From NCBI RefSeq assembly GCF_021343995.1, contig NZ_JAJTTE010000002.1:169165-233164 (forward strand): 64,000 bases of DNA. The letters run 5' to 3'. Source of the DNA: Pseudonocardia terrae. GTDB taxonomy: Bacteria; Actinomycetota; Actinomycetes; Mycobacteriales; Pseudonocardiaceae. The notes under the pieces were generated by a model that saw only the letters and a program-made list of their open reading frames with translations, was not told the DNA's origin and did not search any database. This document shows, one piece after another, positions 64,000-64,000 of the stretch (position 1 is its first letter; every line of letters begins with the position of its first letter). The position numbers and the translations under genes are program-made.

Positions 64000-64000
64000 G

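Overview
The window is very GC-rich (codon third positions almost all G/C) and starts many genes at GTG. It carries an actinobacterial gene set: a fused 2-oxoglutarate decarboxylase/dehydrogenase (Kgd), nickel superoxide dismutase with its SodX protease, DUF3040 and DUF6104 proteins, an F420-type LLM oxidoreductase and leaderless-looking promoters. A Pseudonocardia-like member of the Pseudonocardiaceae is my best guess; this is inference from gene content, not a database match.

Layout. 1-4.8 kb: end of a CocE-type hydrolase, an XRE-cupin regulator with a strong palindrome in front of it, DUF3040 and conserved hypothetical proteins, and an acetate (SatP-type) transporter. 4.9-7.1 kb: a small cassette (TIM-barrel glycosidase-like gene plus divergent TetR regulator) between two copies of the 3' end of sodN, which looks like the scar of an integration event. 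7.0-7.9 kb: sodN and sodX. 8-16.7 kb: malic enzyme, a PAS-GGDEF-EAL protein, a four-gene osmoprotectant ABC importer with overlapping genes, and a MOSC protein. 17-21.2 kb: a membrane protein, a 48-codon ORF, a Tat-exported multicopper oxidase, a DUF5134 membrane protein and an Nramp metal transporter. 21.4-25.1 kb: a compact operon of two small helical proteins, an FtsK/EccC-like ATPase and a third helical protein. This is the best candidate in the window for an undescribed system.

25-41.2 kb: DUF6104, kgd, a CU044_5270-like protein, an LLM oxidoreductase with an acyl-CoA synthetase, an ABC-2 exporter pair, a 1298-residue fused ABC exporter, a small conserved protein and glmS. 41.3-44.4 kb: three genes of the poorly understood nitrogen-starvation 'Nit1' cluster (acetyltransferase, radical SAM protein, glycosyltransferase); a probable fourth member (AIR-synthase-like) sits at 60.4 kb. 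44.4-47 kb: a GAF regulator divergent from an orphan LuxR-type response regulator.

47-61.4 kb is a catabolic region. It has an MHS symporter with dihydroxyacetone-kinase-type DhaK and DhaL; a divergent DapA-family lyase, GntR regulator and ketoglutaric-semialdehyde-type dehydrogenase, the last bracketed by five copies of one palindrome; a GlcG/HbpS protein; a glycerol facilitator; and a complete B12-dependent diol/glycerol dehydratase with both reactivase subunits but no microcompartment shell genes. This is followed by an XRE-cupin regulator and the AIR-synthase-like gene. The window ends in feoC-feoB-feoA (minus strand), with feoA reaching the edge. No rRNA, tRNA, CRISPR array or transposase was seen.
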